This document shows, piece by piece, positions 1 through 8,097 of a stretch of DNA of 64,000 nt. Made by a program: the position numbers and the translations under genes. The notes under the pieces are model-generated. The model did not search any database. It was not told the DNA's origin and worked only from the letters and a program-made list of their open reading frames with translations. The DNA is from Flavobacterium rhamnosiphilum (lineage in GTDB: Bacteria; Bacteroidota; Bacteroidia; Flavobacteriales; Flavobacteriaceae), in the NCBI RefSeq assembly GCF_004349195.1, contig NZ_SMLG01000003.1, positions 186,001-250,000 on the forward strand, in the 5' to 3' direction. The stretch's first letter is position 1. Each line of letters starts with the position of its first letter.

Positions 1-1128
1 CAAATTTAAGTAAAATAAATCTGATGCAATTCCATCTGTCAAAAATTTTCCTTTTGGAGTTGGTTTCAAGATATTGTTTTCGATAAAAACTAAATCGTCA
101 TCAAGGAATTTCCATACTTGTTTATTCAAATATTCCAAATATTCACTTCCAAATTCGGTTTCAATTCTATCCAAAGAAACACCCCAAATCGTTCGCAAAC
201 CCGTCATAATATATTCATTGTATCGATCTGTAATCGAAAGGATTTCTATTTCGTTTGGCAGTTTATTTTCTTGAATAGATTTCAAATAAATGGAATTATT
301 CGAAACATTCCAACTTCTCGAAACACCATCATAACTGTGTGCCGAAGGACCAATTCCAATGTATTTTTTCCCTAACCAATATGCCGAATTATTCTTAGAA
401 AAATAATTTTCCTTACCAAAATTCGATAATTCATAATGAATAAAATCATTGGCTTCGAGTGTTTCCACCAAAATAGCAAAATGCTCTTGCGCGACTTCAT
501 CTTTAGGAGCCTCAATTTTTCCCGTTTGAATCAATTTATTCAAAGCGGTTTTAGGCTCCACCGTCAAAGCGTAGCTCGAAATATGAGGAATCCCAAAACT
601 CAAAGCTGTTTCAATATTTTGTTTCCATTTCTCGTTGCTCATTCCTGGAATTCCGTAAATCAAATCAAGGGAAATATTATCGAAATACTTGGTGGCTTCT
701 TCCAAACATTTTTTGGCTTCAGCCGAATTATGAGCACGATTCATCAGTTGTAAATCTTCTTCGAAGAAAGACTGAATTCCGATACTTAATCGGTTGATTT
801 TACTTTTAGACAATTCAATTATTCGTTCGCTTGATAAATCATCAGGATTGGCTTCCAGTGTAATTTCGGGATTTTCTGAAACAGAATAATTTTTATATAT
901 TTCGCTTATCAAAAAATTAATTTCTTCAGAAGTTAAAACACTTGGCGTTCCACCACCAAAATAAATGGTCTCGATTTCTTCATTTTCAAACTCACTTTTG
1001 CGCATTTGAATTTCTTTGGCAATAGCCAAAACCATTTCTTCTTTCTTCTTCATCGAAGTCGAAAAATGGAAGTCGCAGTAATGACACGCCTGTTTGCAAA
1101 AAGGGATATGAATATAGATTCCGCTCAT
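1..1128 (-). CDS. hemW: HemW-like radical SAM heme chaperone (3' end cut by window)
   Basis: Read directly on the minus strand from an ATG at 1128; the frame stays open to base 1, so about 376 codons are visible and the stop must lie just outside. Residues 11-18 hold the radical-SAM cluster motif CxxxCxxC (CKQACHYC), followed by a GGGTP SAM-binding motif near residue 60. These are hallmarks of the HemW/HemN-like family, which in bacteria is a heme chaperone rather than a true coproporphyrinogen oxidase; HemW usually has about 380 residues, so the protein is nearly complete here. The start codon overlaps the stop of the upstream KAP NTPase gene in an ATGA, implying translational coupling in a ruvC-KAP-hemW operon. 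Confidence 0.88.
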   Translation of the reverse strand, partial: MSGIYIHIPFCKQACHYCDFHFSTSMKKKEEMVLAIAKEIQMRKSEFENEEIETIYFGGGTPSVLTSEEINFLISEIYKNYSVSENPEITLEANPDDLSSERIIELSKSKINRLSIGIQSFFEEDLQLMNRAHNSAEAKKCLEEATKYFDNISLDLIYGIPGMSNEKWKQNIETALSFGIPHISSYALTVEPKTALNKLIQTGKIEAPKDEVAQEHFAILVETLEANDFIHYELSNFGKENYFSKNNSAYWLGKKYIGIGPSAHSYDGVSRSWNVSNNSIYLKSIQENKLPNEIEILSITDRYNEYIMTGLRTIWGVSLDRIETEFGSEYLEYLNKQVWKFLDDDLVFIENNILKPTPKGKFLTDGIASDLFYLNL

Positions 1129-3344
1129 GGTTTAATTTTTCCAAAAGCTGCAAGATATAATTCTTGTTCTTTTAATTCTTGTTCTTTTTTATACCAATAA
1201 ATAAATTGCTTAATATTGAATTCTAATGTTGATTCATCATAATTATCAAATTCAAATTTACTAATGTCAACAGTTTCAATCATTTTGTTATCAAATTCTT
1301 GAATTTTAGAAAAAAGAAAATCTGAATTGATAATTTCTCCCATATAATCATACTTCTCTTTTGACAAAGCCCCAAACTTCTTGCCATTAAATATTACTGA
1401 AAAGTTTCTTATTAAATGTTTTATATTATCGATATTAGTAAGGCTTTTGTCAATATAGTCTTTAAACACTTCAGGCTCATATTTATGCCAAAAATCCAAA
1501 AACCATCTATTCAATATTTTTTCAGAATCTTTGTAGAAAGCAATTTCGTCACCTAATCGCTCTTTTGATTTTTTAAGAAAAAGAAGTTCTATATTTTTTT
1601 TAAATGATTTTTTTTCATCAAAAGAAATTATAAAATTTAAAAGCTGATCTAAATCGGATAAATTATTAGCTAATTCAATAGTGATTTTTTCATTATTGTT
1701 TTCTTTATCATCATTTAATTGTCTGCCTATTAATTTTATTATTCTTGACCTATAATCCTGTTCAAACATATCTTTTTGAGCTTCTGGAATTACATCAATA
1801 TTTTTGAATAAAAAATCAAATAAAAAATTTCTATTTTCAATTATGTTCATTGATTTTATAACATTCTCAAGGCTATATAAAGACTTTTGATTTTCAATTT
1901 TTTTTGAAAATAATTCTTTAATACTTATTAATAAATCAGAAGATTTTTTATTAATTATTTGCTCTTTGAGTTTTAAAAGGTTTGTGTTTTTCACCTTCCT
2001 CTCAGTATGATATGAAAAATATTTGTCAAAATGCAAAGTAGAATTAATATTTAGATTCGTATCATAAACAAATTTCATTCCTTGTCCTATATTATTTTGA
2101 TTTGGAAATAGCAAATCGACAATCCACTTATATTCTTCAAATTCCTTTACTAACTTTTCCCTTGTTCCTTTCAAATACTCACCGCGATTAACAGTTTTAC
2201 CAGCGTCCATATCAAACTTATCATTAAAATCAATAATTTCATTTTGACCAGTAAAAAAACTTTCTGAATCAGATGAATTATACGATTTTATTTTATCATA
2301 TAGTTTCACGTTTTTAATTTTAAGCCACTCTATCCAAAATAAATCTCTTAAATTTATTTCATCTCCCAATGAAAATGCACCTATAAAAAAACCGTTTAAC
2401 ACTCTTATGATTTCTCTAGGCGATTTGAAAAATTGTGCTGAAAAACCTTGTTTAATTTCATCAACTTCATTTTTTCTGCTTTCAAAATCATTAAAAACAA
2501 GCAGGTTAATCAACTTGCTAAATTTTGTTTCAAAGAAAAATTGTAAATCTTCATTCTCAATCTTTGGTAAATTAATAGGTATATTAATGATTTTTTCCAA
2601 AAACAACTTTCCATCTAAAATTTCGTCACCATACCTATGTTTTATCGCCTTTGCTACTTGTTCACTATCTAGATTAACTATAAAAATAAAATTATCAAAG
2701 TTAGCGTTTAACTTAATTAATTTTAAAATAGTATAAATCTCTTCTTTATCCAACCTATCTAAATCATCGATAAAAACGACAACTTTAAAATTGACTTTCT
2801 TTATTGCTTCATTTACTTTATCTTTTAATGAATCAAGTGTTAATTTATCACCTTCCAAATCCTCTCCTAAAGCTTGAAAAATCTCATTAACATCAAACGA
2901 AACTTTGCTATTAAAAATTTTTGGAATTCCAACAGTCGCAGAAATTTTTATAGCTTTTAAGTATTTACTATACTTTGAAATCCATTTACCAACTTCTTGA
3001 AGATTTGTATTTTCCTTTACATAAAAATTTTTTGATAGTGAGTCAAAAAAATCAAATAACATCTCATCTTCACTGGAATATCTCCAAGGATTGAAATGAA
3101 ATTTTAAATATTCTTTATCTCCTTCTTTTTTTTCAAAGTGATCAATTTTATTTTCGATTAAATTTAAAAATGAAGTTTTACCTTCTCCCCATTTCCCATA
3201 AATACCTATAGTAATAGGTTCTGTATTACCAGAATTTAATTGAATTAATTTTTGAACTTTTTCAGCATAATGTTTAAAATTAAACAAATCTTCTTCAGGT
3301 TTATTTATCGCATTATCCCCCAAAAAATGTATACTATCTGACAT
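1125..3344 (-). CDS. KAP-family P-loop NTPase
   Basis: 739 aa. Walker A is GKWGEGKT at residues 50-57, the KAP-type FNPWRY motif is at about 85-90, and a Walker B with hydrophobic strand plus DDLDRLD lies at about 188-199. The following FIVNLDSEQVAKAIK and FLEKIINIP segments also fit KAP NTPases. No transmembrane helices are evident in this member; the C-terminal 400 residues are Lys/Glu/Asn-rich and unrecognised. Known KAP proteins include the F-plasmid phage-exclusion protein PifA, so a defence or membrane/scaffold role is possible but is inference only. The gene sits 5 bp after ruvC and overlaps hemW by 4 bp, interrupting a housekeeping pair. It looks more AT-rich than its neighbours, suggesting acquisition. 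It ends in a tandem KEQEL repeat. Confidence 0.8.
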   Translation of the reverse strand: MSDSIHFLGDNAINKPEEDLFNFKHYAEKVQKLIQLNSGNTEPITIGIYGKWGEGKTSFLNLIENKIDHFEKKEGDKEYLKFHFNPWRYSSEDEMLFDFFDSLSKNFYVKENTNLQEVGKWISKYSKYLKAIKISATVGIPKIFNSKVSFDVNEIFQALGEDLEGDKLTLDSLKDKVNEAIKKVNFKVVVFIDDLDRLDKEEIYTILKLIKLNANFDNFIFIVNLDSEQVAKAIKHRYGDEILDGKLFLEKIINIPINLPKIENEDLQFFFETKFSKLINLLVFNDFESRKNEVDEIKQGFSAQFFKSPREIIRVLNGFFIGAFSLGDEINLRDLFWIEWLKIKNVKLYDKIKSYNSSDSESFFTGQNEIIDFNDKFDMDAGKTVNRGEYLKGTREKLVKEFEEYKWIVDLLFPNQNNIGQGMKFVYDTNLNINSTLHFDKYFSYHTERKVKNTNLLKLKEQIINKKSSDLLISIKELFSKKIENQKSLYSLENVIKSMNIIENRNFLFDFLFKNIDVIPEAQKDMFEQDYRSRIIKLIGRQLNDDKENNNEKITIELANNLSDLDQLLNFIISFDEKKSFKKNIELLFLKKSKERLGDEIAFYKDSEKILNRWFLDFWHKYEPEVFKDYIDKSLTNIDNIKHLIRNFSVIFNGKKFGALSKEKYDYMGEIINSDFLFSKIQEFDNKMIETVDISKFEFDNYDESTLEFNIKQFIYWYKKEQELKEQELYLAAFGKIKP

Positions 3345-3349
3345 AAATT

Positions 3350-3904
3350 CTACTTTTTAATTCTATTTTCATTATTCTTCACAAAAGCATCCCAACCAGT
3401 ATAACTTTTTTCCCCAACCACTTTTCCGGAATTGAAAAAATGACAAACTGCAGCTGCCAATCCATCGGTACTGTCAAGATTTTTAGGCAACTCTTTCAAA
3501 CCTAAAAGTTGCTGAAGCATTTTGGCGACTTGCTCTTTACTGGCGTTTCCGTTGCCGGTAATTGCCATTTTTATTTTCTTGGGCTCGTATTCAGTAATCG
3601 GAATATCCCTCGAAAGTCCCGCTGCCATAGCCACGCCTTGCGCTCGTCCTAACTTCAGCATCGATTGCACGTTTTTACCAAAGAAAGGCGCTTCGATTGC
3701 AATTTCATCTGGATTATGTGTATCGATTAATTCAATCGTGCGTTCAAAAATGATTTTCAGTTTTTGATAATGATTGTCATATTTGGATAATTGCAGTTCA
3801 TTCAATTGCAAAAACTCCATTTTTTTATTGACAATTTTTATCAATCCAAAACCCATAATCGTCGTTCCTGGGTCAATTCCTAATATGATGCGTTCGTTTG
3901 CCAA
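3350..3904 (-). CDS. ruvC: Holliday junction endonuclease RuvC
   Basis: 184 aa, close to the usual RuvC length. The N-terminus holds GIDPGTT with the first catalytic Asp at residue 11; a second acid is E71 in IEAPFFGKN, and C-terminal acids lie in the DSTDG segment around 144-147, matching the RuvC active site. It cleaves Holliday junctions made by RuvAB during recombination repair. The start appears to be TTG at 3904: no in-frame ATG exists upstream before a stop, and the protein begins with a family-like ANERIILGIDPG. It is first in an operon with the KAP NTPase and hemW, and is divergent from the membrane protein gene at 3928 with only 23 bp between starts. Confidence 0.93.
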   Translation of the reverse strand: MANERIILGIDPGTTIMGFGLIKIVNKKMEFLQLNELQLSKYDNHYQKLKIIFERTIELIDTHNPDEIAIEAPFFGKNVQSMLKLGRAQGVAMAAGLSRDIPITEYEPKKIKMAITGNGNASKEQVAKMLQQLLGLKELPKNLDSTDGLAAAVCHFFNSGKVVGEKSYTGWDAFVKNNENRIKK

Positions 3905-3927
3905 TTTTAATTTGTTATTTTGCAGTA

Positions 3928-4872
3928 ATGATTACAATTCCACACAAAACTAAGCAATTCCTCGTACTTCTAATCAAACTTTTGATTGTAGGTGGGGCCT
4001 TTTATTTTATTTACGATCAATTGGCCAACAACGACAAACTGGATTGGCAGAAATTCATCATTTTATTCCAGAAAAACCAATCCATTGGCGGAATCGCCTT
4101 TATTTTGTTATTGAGTGTTTTGAATCGGTTTTTTGAAATCTTAAAATGGCAAAACTTAGTCGAATTTATCCATAAAATATCTTTGGGAGAAGCAACAAAA
4201 CAAGTTCTTGGCGCATTAACCGCGGGACTTTTTACGCCGAATGGAGTTGGAGAATATGCCGGAAAAGCATTATTTTTCGATAAATCAAACACTAAAAAAG
4301 TGATTTTCTTGAACCTGATTTGCAACGGAATCCAAATGATATTGACCGTTATTTTTGGAATTTTAGGGTTGTTGTATTTCAATGCGCAATACAATGTGAT
4401 TACCACAAAAACGGTAGCGCTACTTTTTGGAATTCTAATACTCCTTTTCATTGTTTTATTTTCGGTCAAAAAAATTACCGTCAAAGGCTATTCCATAGAA
4501 AGACTGATTCATAAGATTAACGAAATCCCAAAACCCATTCATCAAAAAAATATCTTTTTGGCGATTTGTCGTTTTCTGGTTTTCTCGCACCAATACTACT
4601 TTCTATTTCTGGCTTTTGATGTTGACTTGCCTTATTTAACGGCCATTGCCACGATTACAAGTGTATATTTTTTAGCTTCGTCCTTACCAACTTTTCAGTT
4701 TTTGGACTTTGCTGTAAAAGGAAGTGTGGCTGTATATTTCTTCGGAATTCTTGGCGTAAACGAATGGATTGTGATTTTTATAACCACACTTATGTGGTTT
4801 CTGAATGTCGTCTTACCGGTAATGGTTGGCAGTTATTATGTGTTGAATTTTAAAACTAAAAATCCAATATGA
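3928..4872 (+). CDS. Lysylphosphatidylglycerol synthase-like TM protein (UPF0104 type)
   Basis: 314 aa from the ATG at 3928 (MITIPHK); a longer frame from a TTG at 3898 would run into ruvC and is less likely. The protein is hydrophobic with about seven or eight membrane segments and carries the family-like stretch GLFTPNGVGEYAGKALFF, where conserved Pro, Gly and Glu are typical of the flippase domain of MprF-like proteins. It lacks the cytosolic transferase domain, so it is probably a membrane lipid-handling protein of unknown substrate. Its stop overlaps the start of the glycosyltransferase in ATGA, pointing to coupled translation and a joint envelope role. Confidence 0.8.
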   Translation: MITIPHKTKQFLVLLIKLLIVGGAFYFIYDQLANNDKLDWQKFIILFQKNQSIGGIAFILLLSVLNRFFEILKWQNLVEFIHKISLGEATKQVLGALTAGLFTPNGVGEYAGKALFFDKSNTKKVIFLNLICNGIQMILTVIFGILGLLYFNAQYNVITTKTVALLFGILILLFIVLFSVKKITVKGYSIERLIHKINEIPKPIHQKNIFLAICRFLVFSHQYYFLFLAFDVDLPYLTAIATITSVYFLASSLPTFQFLDFAVKGSVAVYFFGILGVNEWIVIFITTLMWFLNVVLPVMVGSYYVLNFKTKNPI

Positions 4873-5981
4873 TTTTTGTTTTGTACTTCGTTATAATCCT
4901 GTATTACCTGGCGATTGCCTTCCTGATTTATGGCTTCACCAAAGTGAATACAATTGAATATACTGGGGTAACGCCAAAAACAAAATTCTCAATTATTGTT
5001 CCTTTCCGGAATGAAGCCGAAAATCTGCCTGTTTTATTAGAAAATTTGTCGAAGCTGAATTATCCGATGGAATTGTTCGAAGTGATTTTAGTCGATGATG
5101 AATCCGAAGAAGAGTTCACTTTTCCATTGTCATCTCGAGCGCAGTCGAGAGACAACGTTCAAATAATAAAGAACATTCGAATTTCAAATTCACCCAAAAA
5201 AGATGCGATTGTAACTGCGATGCAAATCGTAAATACGGACTGGATTATTACTACAGATGCAGATTGTGTGGTCAATGAAAACTGGTTATTGACCCTAGAT
5301 AATTACATTCAGCTTCATGATGTTGCTATGATTGCAGGCGCGGTAACGTATGATTACAAGGATTCGTTTTTGCATCATTTTCAGCAATTGGATTTGGCGA
5401 GTTTACAAGGCGCAACCATTGGGAGTTTTGGCATCAACAAAGGATTCATGTGCAATGGCGCCAACTTTGCGTATACCAAATCCTTTTTTCAAGAGCTGAA
5501 TGGTTTCGAAGGAAATGATGGAATTGCCAGCGGCGATGATGTTTTCCTATTGCAAAAAGCAATTGTCCGTTTTCCTGAGAAAGTACATTATCTAAAATCT
5601 CAAAACAATATTGTCATCACAAAACCACTGGATGATTGGAAGTCGCTATTTTATCAGCGCGTTCGTTGGGCATCCAAAACAAGCTCGTATCAAAGCACTT
5701 TTGGGAAAGGATTGGGATTGTTAGTATTTGCGGGAAATTTGGGTTTGGTTATAGGTGCCGGGTGCTGGGTGTTAGGCGTTACTCCGTTTCAAAATATAGT
5801 TTTGCTGTTCCTTTTAAAATTTCTTGTTGATGCCATTTTGATTTACAAAACCAATTGTTTTTTAACCAAAACCAAAATGCAGTATTTGATTTTGAGCAGT
5901 TTGTTCTATCCTTTTTTTAGTACGAGCGTGGCTTTGTATTCGTTGTTTGGAAAATACGAATGGAAAGGGAGAAAATTTTGA
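4869..5981 (+). CDS. Glycosyltransferase family 2 membrane protein
   Basis: 370 aa. An N-terminal membrane helix (residues 1-22) is followed by a GT-A domain with VPFRNEAEN, LVDDES (about residues 75-80), the metal-binding TDADC (about 131-135), SGDD and the product-binding QRVRWASK motif, then C-terminal membrane helices. This is the layout of processive or polyprenyl-type GT2 enzymes. The nucleotide sugar and acceptor cannot be read from sequence. Two oddities: residues about 87-95 (SSRAQSRDN) are encoded by an intergenic-type palindrome in frame (5127-5155), and residues around AGCWVLGVTP are encoded by a G/T-rich low-complexity stretch near 5755-5785. Translationally coupled to the upstream membrane protein. 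Confidence 0.85.
   Translation: MIFVLYFVIILYYLAIAFLIYGFTKVNTIEYTGVTPKTKFSIIVPFRNEAENLPVLLENLSKLNYPMELFEVILVDDESEEEFTFPLSSRAQSRDNVQIIKNIRISNSPKKDAIVTAMQIVNTDWIITTDADCVVNENWLLTLDNYIQLHDVAMIAGAVTYDYKDSFLHHFQQLDLASLQGATIGSFGINKGFMCNGANFAYTKSFFQELNGFEGNDGIASGDDVFLLQKAIVRFPEKVHYLKSQNNIVITKPLDDWKSLFYQRVRWASKTSSYQSTFGKGLGLLVFAGNLGLVIGAGCWVLGVTPFQNIVLLFLLKFLVDAILIYKTNCFLTKTKMQYLILSSLFYPFFSTSVALYSLFGKYEWKGRKF
5127..5155. repeat. REP-like palindrome inside a coding frame
   Basis: Inverted repeat TTGTC-a-TCTCGA, loop GCGCAG, TCGAGA-GACAA. It is translated in frame as part of the glycosyltransferase. From memory, elements of this type are common between genes in flavobacteria; that was not checked here. 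Confidence 0.7.
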
Positions 5982-6008
5982 TTGCAGATTTTTTATTAAC
6001 GATTTTTG

Positions 6009-6034
6009 ACCCGAGCGATAGCGAACTGGCGAAG
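6009..6034 (+). repeat. Dispersed short repeat, copy 1 (GCGATAGCGAAC family)
   Basis: A 26-bp stretch just downstream of the glycosyltransferase that recurs in reverse complement at 37091-37116 with a single difference. It is intergenic in both places. Function unknown. Confidence 0.7.
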
Positions 6035-6080
6035 CATTTCAGATGTACGGACAACTACACTTATAGTTTTACACTAAACC

Positions 6081-6159
6081 CTAGCCCAGATGGAAACGGC
6101 ATCCTTTTTCTTTTTTCTTTAAAAAGAAAAAGATACAGTGAACAGCTGGAAATAGCTCC
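6081..6159 (+). repeat. Structured dispersed repeat, copy 1 (CCCTGATGG...CAGGAA family)
   Basis: Conserved ends (AGCCC-GATGGAAACGGCATCC on the left, GATACAGTG-ACAGC-GGAAATAGCTCC on the right) enclose a self-complementary T-rich/A-rich core. Related copies lie at 9766-9844 (opposite strand) and 48514-48596. The core differs between copies but remains able to fold, suggesting selection on an RNA or DNA hairpin. Here it falls in the convergent gap between the glycosyltransferase and a lipoprotein gene. Confidence 0.75.
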
Positions 6160-6164
6160 AAAAA

Positions 6165-6641
6165 CTACTCCACTTTTAAAATCACCGGAAGAATAAATTG
6201 TGTTTTTACCGGAATTCCGCGTTTGATGGCGGGGTTAATTTTTGGAAAATCAACCAAACGGACTTTAAGAATACTGTCAATTTTGATTTTATCGTAGGCA
6301 ACGGAATCTTTTGGAAATTGAGGCTCGAATTGCATCGTTGCATTTGGAAAAACAGTAACCTTTACTTCAATCGTATCCAGTTCAGGATAGAGGATAGAAA
6401 GGGTGTCAACGCTCAATTTCTCCTGAATCAGCTGCGTTAAAACTTCGAAAAAACATTGTTGGCGTTGTTTTTTATCTTCTATTTTTTCACAATCTACTAC
6501 CGATGGGTATTCATCGACTTCTTTCCAGTTGATGGATTTCAGTTCCTTTTGCAACAATTCCTTTTCCGAAGGGATTTGCTTGTCAAAGTATTGACAGGAA
6601 TTAAAAAATATAAATACTAAAAAGAGGTAATACTGCTTCAA
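6165..6641 (-). CDS. Lipoprotein with TonB-C-like tail
   Basis: 158 aa. The N-terminus MKQYYLFLVFIFFNSC is a lipoprotein signal with a Cys at residue 16. The C-terminal third (FPKINPAIKRGIPVKTQF followed by LPVILKVE) resembles the C-terminal domain of energy-transducer TonB-like proteins, where a Gly-Ile/Pro-Val turn and a final beta strand are typical. There is no N-terminal transmembrane anchor or Pro-rich spacer, so it is not a classical TonB; it may be a periplasm-facing lipoprotein with a TonB-C fold. Function unknown. Convergent with the glycosyltransferase. Confidence 0.55.
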   Translation of the reverse strand: MKQYYLFLVFIFFNSCQYFDKQIPSEKELLQKELKSINWKEVDEYPSVVDCEKIEDKKQRQQCFFEVLTQLIQEKLSVDTLSILYPELDTIEVKVTVFPNATMQFEPQFPKDSVAYDKIKIDSILKVRLVDFPKINPAIKRGIPVKTQFILPVILKVE

Positions 6642-6683
6642 GGTTTTGTTTTTGAATTAGACTAATATTCTATAAAAATACAA

Positions 6684-7073
6684 TTATTTTTTTTGAGAGG
6701 CTTTCGAAAGCAAATAATCTTCGTAGTTTTCAGCAAACCATTTCTTTTTGTTTTCGGCTGCGATTTCTTTTTGATCTGGATACAAAGTCGCCAATCTGTC
6801 TGAAAAAATAGCAATCTGAATCGTATAGTTATAGAATTCCTCCTTTGTCAATACTAAATTGGGATTTGATTTTTTATCGGAAAACTCAAAAAAAAGCGCA
6901 TCAAACTCTTTCAAAGAAAAATTTAATACTTTTACTCTATTCTCGTTGTAGATAGCCTCCTTTAAAAAGACATCATTGCTATTTGCAATTTTTTCCTGGG
7001 CATTTACAGTCCAAGAAGAAAAAGCGAAAAAGAACATAATCGAAAATAAAATGATTAATTTAATCCTTTTCAT
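6684..7073 (-). CDS. Exported hypothetical protein
   Basis: 129 aa with a Sec signal peptide (MKRIKLIILFSIMFFFAFSS, cleavage likely after VNA). The mature part is helical and charged, with no motif I recognise. It precedes the lipoprotein gene on the same strand with a 42-bp gap and could be co-transcribed with it. It is divergent from the DUF456 gene. Function unknown. Confidence 0.6.
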   Translation of the reverse strand: MKRIKLIILFSIMFFFAFSSWTVNAQEKIANSNDVFLKEAIYNENRVKVLNFSLKEFDALFFEFSDKKSNPNLVLTKEEFYNYTIQIAIFSDRLATLYPDQKEIAAENKKKWFAENYEDYLLSKASQKK

Positions 7074-7124
7074 AAGCTGGTTAAGTGTTGCTTTTGTGTT
7101 TTCAAAATTACTAAAAATAAATTT

Positions 7125-7625
7125 ATGGATGTACTGCTTTTGGTTCTTGGTTTTATGTGTGTGATTTTAGGCATTTTTGGTAGTTTTTTACCGGTTTTAC
7201 CCGGACCTGGCATCAGTTGGGTCGGATTGGCATTACTGTATTTTACGAATGCTGTTCCGGCTAATTATTGGATTTTAGGAATTGCGTTATTGATCACTGT
7301 AATCATATCGATTTTAGATTATGTGATTCCGGCTAAAGGAACCAGGAGATTTGGTGGAAGCTCGTATGGTATTTGGGGAACAAACATCGGTTTGATTGTT
7401 GGAATTCTTGCTCCTGTCCCTTTTGGCTTCATTATCGGCCCTTTTGTTGGTGCGCTAATAGGAGAACTTATTTATGATTTTAAAGACCATAATCGGGCTT
7501 TGAAAGCAGCCGCAGGTTCCTTTGTAGGTTTTCTGGCTTCCAGCTTTATGAAGTTTGTGGTTTGTGTAATGTATTTGGGATTGTTTGTCTGGATTGTATG
7601 GCAAAATAGATCCGGATTGTTTTAA
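7125..7625 (+). CDS. DUF456 family membrane protein
   Basis: 166 aa, almost wholly hydrophobic, with about five membrane helices. The Gly/Pro-rich FLPVLPGPGISWVGL motif and the pair of repeats around GTRRFGGSSYGIWG and PFGFIIGPFVGALIGEL are characteristic of DUF456. The biochemical role of the family is not known. The gene stands alone, followed by a bidirectional terminator shared with the tRNA-Asp gene on the other strand. Confidence 0.8.
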   Translation: MDVLLLVLGFMCVILGIFGSFLPVLPGPGISWVGLALLYFTNAVPANYWILGIALLITVIISILDYVIPAKGTRRFGGSSYGIWGTNIGLIVGILAPVPFGFIIGPFVGALIGELIYDFKDHNRALKAAAGSFVGFLASSFMKFVVCVMYLGLFVWIVWQNRSGLF

Positions 7626-7647
7626 TTTACAAATACCCTAAAATAAA

Positions 7648-7674
7648 AAAGCCTTTCCGTTACAGAAAGGCTTT
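7648..7674. terminator. Bidirectional terminator (DUF456 gene / tRNA-Asp)
   Basis: Stem AAAGCCTTTC / GAAAGGCTTT with a 7-nt loop; A-tract on the left and T-rich on the right serve both strands. Confidence 0.85.
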
Positions 7675-7679
7675 CTTCT

Positions 7680-7696
7680 CCCGATAGCTGTCGGGA
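7680..7696. repeat. Short near-palindrome CCCGATAGCTGTCGGGA
   Basis: 17-bp near-palindrome between the tRNA-Asp 3' end and its terminator. A related sequence (TTCCGATAGCCATCGGAA) lies at 37275-37292. Probably one of the small flavobacterial dispersed palindromes. Confidence 0.6.
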
Positions 7697-7700
7697 TTAG

Positions 7701-7774
7701 CGGTCTGGACGGGACTCGAACCCGCGACCCCATGCGTGACAGGCATGTATTCTAACCAACTGAACTACCAAACC
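7701..7774 (-). tRNA. tRNA-Asp (GTC)
   Basis: 74-nt cloverleaf on the minus strand. The acceptor stem GGTTTGG/CCAGACC has one G-U pair, the discriminator is G, the anticodon loop CTGTCAC gives GTC, and the T arm carries GGTTCGAGTCC. CCA is not encoded. Apparently identical to the copy at 7938-8011. Confidence 0.96.
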
Positions 7775-7786
7775 TGCTATTTAATC

Positions 7787-7818
7787 AAAAAAGCTATCCA
7801 CAAAAGTGGAAAGCTTTT
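7787..7818. terminator. Orphan terminator hairpin between the tRNA-Asp genes
   Basis: Stem AAAAGCT-at-CCAC, loop AAAA, GTGG-a-AGCTTTT. It lies upstream of one tRNA-Asp and far downstream of the other, which already has its own terminator, so it seems to belong to the decayed tRNA-like segment next to it. Confidence 0.7.
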
Positions 7819-7872
7819 CATTGGTCTAACTACTAAACCCGGTCAGCTTACAAGGCCGACCAAACAACACAA
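7819..7872 (-). pseudogene. Probable tRNA-Asp relic
   Basis: On the minus strand the segment GGTTTAGTAGTTAGA (complement of about 7825-7839) matches the tRNA-Asp 5' end GGTTTGGTAGTT...TTAGA with an internal deletion. An adjacent piece (about 7843-7860) can form an anticodon-arm-like hairpin. It cannot fold as a full cloverleaf. It has a terminator of its own and lies between two intact tRNA-Asp genes, so a former three-copy array is the simplest reading. Confidence 0.4.
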
Positions 7873-7890
7873 CTAGCTTTCGATACCGTA

Positions 7891-7933
7891 ATTGGGCAAA
7901 AAAGCCTTTCTGTTACGAAAGGCTTTTCCCAAT
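7891..7933. terminator. Terminator of the upstream tRNA-Asp
   Basis: Long stem: ATTGGG, AAAA, GCCTTTC pairing with GAAAGGC, TTTT, CCCAAT. Nearly the same core hairpin as at 7648-7674. Confidence 0.85.
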
Positions 7934-7937
7934 ATTG

Positions 7938-8011
7938 CGGTCTGGACGGGACTCGAACCCGCGACCCCATGCGTGACAGGCATGTATTCTAACCAACTGA
8001 ACTACCAAACC
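7938..8011 (-). tRNA. tRNA-Asp (GTC), second copy
   Basis: Same 74-nt sequence and fold as the copy at 7701-7774, anticodon GTC. A promoter-like sequence lies directly upstream (8030-8059). Confidence 0.96.
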
Positions 8012-8029
8012 TCTGCGTTATTGCGGTGG

Positions 8030-8059
8030 CAAAGATACAATAGATTTCCGTTTGCGCAA
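8030..8059 (-). promoter_or_regulatory. Bacteroidota-type promoter of tRNA-Asp
   Basis: On the minus strand TTG (8059-8057), 19-nt spacer, TATCTTTG (8037-8030): the Bacteroidota -33/-7 arrangement. It ends about 19 nt before the tRNA 5' end. Confidence 0.75.
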
Positions 8060-8097
8060 GCCTTTTTCGAAAAAATATTCAATAAAATTCTACCCTG

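Noticed and set aside
5960..6196. 78-aa frame after the glycosyltransferase
   Set aside because: It overlaps the glycosyltransferase end and then runs through two dispersed repeats; no motif, so accidental.
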